Of a stretch of DNA of 64,000 nt, positions 58,855-64,000 are shown piece after piece. The notes under the pieces were generated by a model. That model was not told where the DNA came from. It saw nothing but the letters and a program-made list of their open reading frames with translations, and did no database searches. Within the stretch, counting starts at the first letter, position 1. Each line of letters opens with the position of its first letter. Both the position numbers and the translations under genes were made by a program. Source of the stretch: Enterococcus lacertideformus (GTDB taxonomy: Bacteria; Bacillota; Bacilli; Lactobacillales; Enterococcaceae); NCBI GenBank assembly GCA_015680865.1, contig JADAKE010000010.1:1-64000 (forward strand), in the 5' to 3' direction.

Positions 58855-60576
58855 AAAAAAACGTAGTTAAAGTTGTTTCTAATTATTTGAGAACAGATAT
58901 GGGAGAAATTAGCGGAAATTCTATAATTCTTCAAAATATTTTCAGATATAGCCTTGTTTTTCTAAAAAAAAATAGAGAAGCTGTAGTAGAATATTTCAAA
59001 ATATTACAAGAGCAGTTTAGTGAACTGTTGGCTTTAATGAGTTCCAAGGAAATCTTTCAAACTACGTCTAAAAAGATTACTACCTTACAGGAAAACTTAA
59101 GAAAAAGTTTAGTTAGAGATCAGCATGCAAATGAGATTTTATCGCATAGTTTCTTTCTTTTTGATTTTGGGATTGGCGAAATTAAAGAACTTAGTTTATT
59201 AGTATCCAAAAATAATAAAACGCCCGTAGAAAATGAACACAAGGGTTCTCGTAAATTTGCTTTAGATCATTTTGAACACTTATACAATCGATTTCATAAT
59301 AGTCAAAAACCAATATTTGCCCATAGATTTATTGAATTGAGATCAAAGTATATACCTGCATTTGGCACAGAATTTAATGTTAGAGAAAGCTATATTGAAA
59401 GTGGCTTTGGAAGAGATTATTATGAAAATAATGCAAGAATAATTAGCACAATTGAAGCATTTGAGCGATATTGTAACATTTACGACAGAAAAAAGCTGCC
59501 TACTATAAAAAGTTCATTTCAAGCTTTAGAAAAAACAGAAAACGTTATAGATCCAAGAAAGTTGATTTTACATTCTTATAAAGAAACAAATAACGAAAAA
59601 TATGCCTTAGGAGTATATAAATCTGACAAAGAGATAGAGTGGGTGAAGGGAAAAGAAATTACTAAAAAAGGTGAAAGTGAAGTTTTTGTGCCAAAAAGTT
59701 CTATAGTTTTTGGTGAGAGAAGAGAAAATGAGCAAAAAAAAAACAACTTTGTTTTTGAGACATCAAACGGAATGGCAATTGGTGGGAGTGCAGAAGAAGC
59801 TAAGCTTTATGGTCTGTATGAGCTTATTGAAAGAGATGCTTTTTTATGTGCTTGGTATAGCGAGTCTTCTACAAAGGAATTAGAATTAGATGACTACGAT
59901 TTAGAGGAATTTCAAGAATTGAAAATGATACTGAAAAGCAAGAACCAAGAGTTAAAGATTTTTGATATTACAAGTGAAGTAGGGATACCAACTGTTTGGG
60001 CTATGATTGTAGATTATTCAGATGAAGCACCAATGAAAATCTATAATGCCGCTGCTTCAAATGTTAACATTAAGAAAGCAATTGAAAATTCTCTGTTTAA
60101 AGTTTGTACCACATTTCCGATTTACGAGACGATGCTTTCATCAAATTCTAAAGTTATGGCTAAAAAAAAATAAAGTTATTCAGTCAAAAAAAAATGTATC
60201 TGATATTGAAGATCATATTTTGTTTTACTCTAGTTCACAGAATTTTTCTGCCTTTGACTTTGTATTAGAACACTCATACTCGGAAAAGATCCCAGAAAAA
60301 TTATCACCACCAAATTTCTCAACAGTTAGTGAGGAGTTAAATTATGTTGTTTCTAAAGTAATTCACTCATTTGCAAGAGTAATTAGTGTAGATTTGTCTC
60401 CAGAATTTTTATTAAGAGAAGATTTACATGCGATACGAATGGTTGTTCCAGGGATGCTTCCAATGACTTTTGGAGAACAATATCGTAGGGTAAGTATTAC
60501 TCGAATAAAGAAGTATCTGAAATTTAAACAAGAAAAATTTAAAGGTATAAATCTGAACCCACATCCATTTCCATAG
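58851..60576 (+). pseudogene. YcaO-domain protein 2 (long type), frameshifted in an A run
   Basis: Joined about 575 residues. The N-terminal ~190 residues are helical; the YcaO domain begins near TEFNVRESYIESGFGRDYYE and has ARIISTIEAFERYCNIYDRK and ETSNGMAIGGSAEEAKLYGL-YELIERDAFLCAWYS, the ATP/Mg site. The first frame ends at 60173 in a nine-A run; the next continues NKVIQSKKNVSDIEDHILFY and ends GINLNPHPFP at 60576, a classical YcaO C-terminus. By size and position (after a possible leader-binding protein) it is the better candidate for the azoline-forming cyclodehydratase. Confidence 0.85.
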
Positions 60577-60589
60577 TAGGAGGTCATAA

Positions 60590-61465
60590 ATGAATACTTG
60601 GAAATCATTTCATATCTTTATTAGAGATATGAAATGGCAAGAAATGATAATCATTCAAATTAGTGAATTTTTTCAAAAAAATAATGATTATAAAAAAATA
60701 AAATTGTTCTTTATTCGTTATTGGGAAGGAGGACCTCATTTGAGAATCCGGTTCTCAAGCTTTGATAAAGAAGTTGAAACAGAATTTAAAGAACGAATTA
60801 ACCAACTTTTGCTTGATTATCCGGGGAAAAATTTAGAAAAAGTGAAATATTACCATAGTATTGACTTGGATTTAGAAGGGTTTTCTCTCACACCTGAGAC
60901 CTTACCTTGGTTTGAAGAAAAGTCAATACAGGAAATAACATAGTACCGGAGATTGAGAGGTATGGTGGCTATGAGAATATTAATCTTTCTGAAGAAATGT
61001 TTTACTATTCAAGCTTGATTTCTGAGAGGGTAATTTATTTAACTCAGAAGAAACAAAATCTTAGACTGTTGCTATCAATATATATCGCTCATAAAATAAT
61101 GACAGACTTGGATAAGAAGACTGAAAATCAATTTGATTGGTTGGACTTTCTAAAATTGAGCTATGATTTTTGGAATAAATCTGCCTATGGTAGTAGTGGA
61201 CTTAACCCCCATCAATTAATACAAGAAATGAGGAAGAATAAAGAAAAATTTGAAATGATTTTAAAAAGAACAGGAATCAATGATTATTTAACTATTTTTG
61301 AGCAGCTATTATAGATTTAGAATCAAGAAACTTGAGTAGAAGCTTATTTTTAAGAATTTTTTTTCCCACTTGCACATGACATTTAATCGATTAGGAATAC
61401 CACCAAATTTAGAACAATTTATCTATAAAGTTTTGGAAGGAGTCAATATAGATGAAAGAATCTGA
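60590..61465 (+). pseudogene. SpaB_C-type elimination protein (thiopeptide-type bacteriocin biosynthesis domain), frameshifted
   Basis: TAGGAGGTCATAA precedes ATG 60590. TWKSFHIFIRDMKWQEMIII, FFIRYWEGGPHLRIRFSSFD and, in the next frame from about 60940, PEIERYGGYENINLSEEMFY are the marks of this family (the WRYxxGGPHLRxRF and E-RYGG...E-F motifs). Frame changes also occur at about 61300 and at the T run 61350-61358, after which SHLHMTFNRLGIPPNLEQFI gives the conserved H-M-NRLGI end and stop 61463-61465. It would remove glutamate from glutamylated Ser/Thr to form dehydroamino acids. About 291 residues. Confidence 0.85.
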
Positions 61466-62266
61466 TCGATTCAAGATTATAGGATTGGATAATTTTAATA
61501 AATATAAGTTTATTGAAAACTTAAAAAAGGGAGAGTCCAATTTTAAAGGATGGCTACTTAATTACAAACCAAATGATAATTACACTTTTCCTGACAGAAA
61601 GAAGCCTAAAAGTAACTATTTTCTTTCTACTGATTACTTTGAAGATAATTTGATAAAACACGATAGTCTTACTTTTAGTTTAAAAAATAGGTTTTCTGAA
61701 AGATTAAATAAATTAACAACTAGATGGACAGAAAGGGAATTGTTTACTTTCTTGGAAGGCTCTTTCGGTATTAGAGGAACAGTTAGACGACTAGATAAAA
61801 ATCCTTCGATAAAAATCAATTTTAGAAAGTATCCATCTGGAGGATCCATGTATCCAGTAGAGATTTTTCTGTATATAAATAAAATCGGAGACTTAAAAAC
61901 TGGGTTCTATAAATACCATCCAGATTTTCATTTACTAACTTATGAATTAGAAACAAGTCCAGAAACTTATTCTAAGCTTTTCCCGATGTCTGAATTTAAT
62001 CTGGCTAGTGATAATTGCGAAGTTGAAAATAATCCATTCACTGTTTTTTTGTTGCTAATTATCAATATTCTTTTACTAAGTATGGTTCTCTTGCATATAA
62101 ACTAGCTTTATTAGAAAGTGGACATATGGCTCAAAATGCGATGCTAGTAGCAACAGCAATGGAAAAGAAATCATTACCAATCTGCGGTATATTTGAGGAT
62201 CGAGTGAAAGAACTACTATCTTTAGACAATGAAAATTATGTCCATTATGCACTTGTATTGGGCTAA
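61452..62266 (+). pseudogene. SagB/McbC-type azoline dehydrogenase (nitroreductase fold), frameshifted
   Basis: Starts 14 bases inside the previous gene, with TTTTGGAAGGAG before it. RRLDKNPSIKINFRKYPSGG-SMYPVEIFLYINK is the FMN-binding start of SagB-like oxidases. The first frame fails in the T run at about 62045 (FLLLIINILL). The other frame goes on VANYQYSFTKYGSLAYKLAL, LESGHMAQNAMLVATAMEKK, and ends YVHYALVLG at 62266, the second FMN region. About 271 residues. It oxidises azolines to azoles. Confidence 0.85.
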
Positions 62267-62309
62267 TGTAAAGGTTATAAAAATACAATGTATCATACGA
62301 GGTGATATT

Positions 62310-62789
62310 GTGCTTAATCCTTTGGTAGCTTATAAATTAGGATCTGAAGGTATTATTATTCACAACAAATTTAATGCATCAGACATATACTTCAGATTAA
62401 ATATTTCTCTAGAAAAATTTCAAAGATTAGTTAGTGTTGGCCAAATATTTGAAACGGTGAATGATATTGAAAATTATCTATTGAAGGTTGATCAAAATCA
62501 AATGGGCATTATGGTTCTTATGAAGATCATTCATGGGGAAGTGAAGTACATTAGTCCCAATTTTTTTAAAGATTTTGATCTTGAAGATGTTAAAGAAAAA
62601 CTTGATAAGGGTAATTTAGATTCAGTCCCCATTTTATCCAGTTCTTTTACTCATTTTACAAAAGAGAATTTCTTCAATGCTCAAATAGATTACTATACCG
62701 ATTTTCATACTTGTTTAGCATATAATTGGGATCGGGAAATTTACTTAGATAGTGGGAACTTAAGTGTTAGCGAGCGAATAGTCTTTTAA
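62310..62789 (+). CDS. RiPP cluster protein of unknown function
   Basis: A GTG at 62310 is preferred: CGAGGTGATATT stands before it, and the frame upstream to 62229 overlaps the dehydrogenase. 160 residues, soluble: NPLVAYKLGSEGIIIHNKFN, then NISLEKFQRLVSVGQIFETV, which resembles a small winged-helix-like N-terminal region. The end has TCLAYNWDREIYLDSGNLSV. No family recognised; by position it could be a leader recognition or accessory part of the dehydrogenase. No Cys-rich core, so not a precursor. Confidence 0.5.
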   Translation: MLNPLVAYKLGSEGIIIHNKFNASDIYFRLNISLEKFQRLVSVGQIFETVNDIENYLLKVDQNQMGIMVLMKIIHGEVKYISPNFFKDFDLEDVKEKLDKGNLDSVPILSSSFTHFTKENFFNAQIDYYTDFHTCLAYNWDREIYLDSGNLSVSERIVF

Positions 62790-62805
62790 GGAGGTTCAAA
62801 GCATA

Positions 62806-63480
62806 TTGATTAATTTAGTTTATATAACAAAAAAGTTTGATAACAAAATTATCTTTCAAGATATTAATCTTGAGATTAGTATAGGAGAAGTAATAGGAAT
62901 TGTTGCTCCCAATGGCTATGGGAAAACAGTACTCCTAGATATAATAACTAGGAAGATAATTCCTGACAAAGGAAGGATATTAGAGAAATATAATTCTAAT
63001 ACTAGAGTATTTTATGATGTGCAAAAAGATACTTTTCCTGAAAAATGGACTGTAAAGGATTTAGTAGATTTTTACGCAAGTGTATACGCAATAAAGATAG
63101 ATAAAAATCAGCTAGATGGGTTATTAAATCGTTACTCATTGCTAGAGTTCAAAAAAAAGTATGCAACAAAACTTTCTGGAGGACAACAAAGGAAATTGAT
63201 GATGGTGATTATAAATTTAGTTTCTCCAGATTTACTCATAATGGATGAACCTACTGCCGGAGTTGACACAAGAAGTTGCGCTTTATTCCGACAAGATTTG
63301 GGAAAGTTAAAAAAAAGTGTTACGACTATTGTTTTAACTTCTCATAATTTGGAGGATATGGCTCATGTTTGCACAAGAGTGGTATTTATTGGCAACAATC
63401 AAATTGCAATAGATTGTAATGAAATTAATTTGGATGGAATAAAGTCTAGATATGACAGTTTATATCAGGAGGAATTATAA
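62806..63480 (+). CDS. ABC transporter ATP-binding protein of the RiPP cluster
   Basis: 224 residues. A TTG start at 62806 follows AAGGAGGTTC. Walker A is GIVAPNGYGKTVLLDIITRK, signature KLSGGQQRKLMMVIINLV, Walker B LLIMDEPTAGVDTRSC, switch TIVLTSHNLEDMAHV. Single-domain exporter ATPase of the antibiotic/bacteriocin export type; partner is the overlapping permease gene. Likely exports the product and/or gives immunity. Intact. Confidence 0.9.
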   Translation: MINLVYITKKFDNKIIFQDINLEISIGEVIGIVAPNGYGKTVLLDIITRKIIPDKGRILEKYNSNTRVFYDVQKDTFPEKWTVKDLVDFYASVYAIKIDKNQLDGLLNRYSLLEFKKKYATKLSGGQQRKLMMVIINLVSPDLLIMDEPTAGVDTRSCALFRQDLGKLKKSVTTIVLTSHNLEDMAHVCTRVVFIGNNQIAIDCNEINLDGIKSRYDSLYQEEL

Positions 63481-64000
63481 TGCCACAAATCTTATTGTTA
63501 GAGCTAATAAAGGTTTTCAGAAATAAAAGATTTATAGTTTTCACAATAATTATTCCGATAATCTTTTTTCTTATCTTAAGCAATTTAGAAAAAGGTAACA
63601 ATGATGTTCAACTCTTATTAATATGTACATTGTACGGAATGATTGGTAATAACGTTGTGACAATGAGTACTAGGATTGCTAAAGAAAGAAATTTTTATGA
63701 AAATCTCTATAAAACTACCAGGGTTTCTATGATTAAGGGAATTCAAATTCAGGCAGAACTTCAACTTTTTTCTCTTTCTAGCGCTCTTTTTTGATACCCT
63801 CTTTCAAAGAGCACTGGGAGAAAAATATCTAATTGAAGAAATTAATGCATTTTTTTTCTTAGTATATTCTCTGATTTCAATTTTCATTTTACTGGCTCTT
63901 TATCGATTAGTTAAGAAAAAAGTTGAGATTGATAATCAAAAGAAATTTGCAGAAAATTTAGAAAATTATATGTCATATTTGGAAGAGAACTATCAAGAAA
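63480..64000 (+). CDS. ABC transporter permease of the RiPP cluster (3' partial, frameshifted)
   Basis: ATG 63480 overlaps the ATPase stop. MPQILLLELIKVFRNKRFIV and FTIIIPIIFFLILSNLEKGN form the first span of an ABC-2-type permease. The first frame ends at 63794 (SLSSALF). Another frame continues at about 63785 with DTLFQRALGEKYLIEE and a span FFFLVYSLISIFILLALYRL, open to the window end at 64000. One indel around 63780. The gene appears to continue beyond the window. Confidence 0.7.

Noticed and set aside
62310..62789. 160-residue protein as precursor or immunity peptide
   Set aside because: Too long and without a Cys/Ser/Thr-rich core for a precursor; no membrane span that would suggest immunity.

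Overview
The window is an AT-rich low-GC Firmicute chromosome segment, best read as Enterococcus of the E. faecium group. The reasons are an Eat(A)/Lsa-type ABC-F gene, a MupG-MurQ-MurP MurNAc locus, Mga-type and XRE regulators, NrdI, a DUF969-DUF979-Pcp operon, and intergenic repeat families that recur in the window. The species call is inferred from gene content and not checked by search. No rRNA, tRNA or CRISPR was seen.

Layout. 1-680: end of a type VII secretion LXG-toxin-like locus. 1-5.3 kb: XRE regulator, HAD phosphatase, a T-box controlled NhaC-family transporter and a DUF305 membrane protein. 6.2-11.2 kb: an unknown glycosyltransferase-like protein, then an ammonium transporter, a GadC-like antiporter and a glutaminase, all broken. 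11.2-11.7 kb: five ~122-bp intergenic repeats. 11.9-16 kb: Mga-like regulator, ABC-F protein behind an attenuator-like leader, histidine phosphatase. 16.2-20.2 kb: MurNAc catabolism. 20.3-25.4 kb: NrdI, an APC antiporter, and a DUF969/DUF979 permease pair with pyroglutamyl peptidase. 26-40.7 kb: mostly housekeeping (ung, pta, tsaE, xth, murB), small acetyltransferases, a wall-protein relic and a fumarate-reductase-like lipoprotein. 41-43.9 kb: accessory patch with a repeat protein, an inverted copy of the 11-kb repeat, an IS remnant sitting in it, and a transposase relic. 43.8-48.5 kb (minus strand): oxidoreductases and panT-like/coaC/coaB. 48.8-52.6 kb: a cupin regulator and a polyamine potABCD operon that is heavily damaged, including a potC-potD deletion junction.

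53.1-64 kb is the outstanding region: a very AT-rich plus-strand operon for a ribosomally made, post-translationally modified peptide (RiPP). It has two different YcaO proteins, a LanB-type dehydratase split into a glutamylation part and a separate SpaB_C-type elimination part, a SagB/nitroreductase-type azoline dehydrogenase, several unassigned proteins and an ABC exporter. This gene set is that of thiopeptides or goadsporin-like azole/dehydroamino-acid peptides. No precursor peptide gene was found; it may lie beyond base 64000.

A strong caveat: well over 20 genes are interrupted, by single-base shifts (often in homopolymers), by in-frame TAA/TAG where Glu would fit, and by several larger deletions. 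The spread through housekeeping genes suggests many are sequence or assembly errors, though some deletions may be real decay. Genes are therefore annotated across their breaks, and each break is stated.
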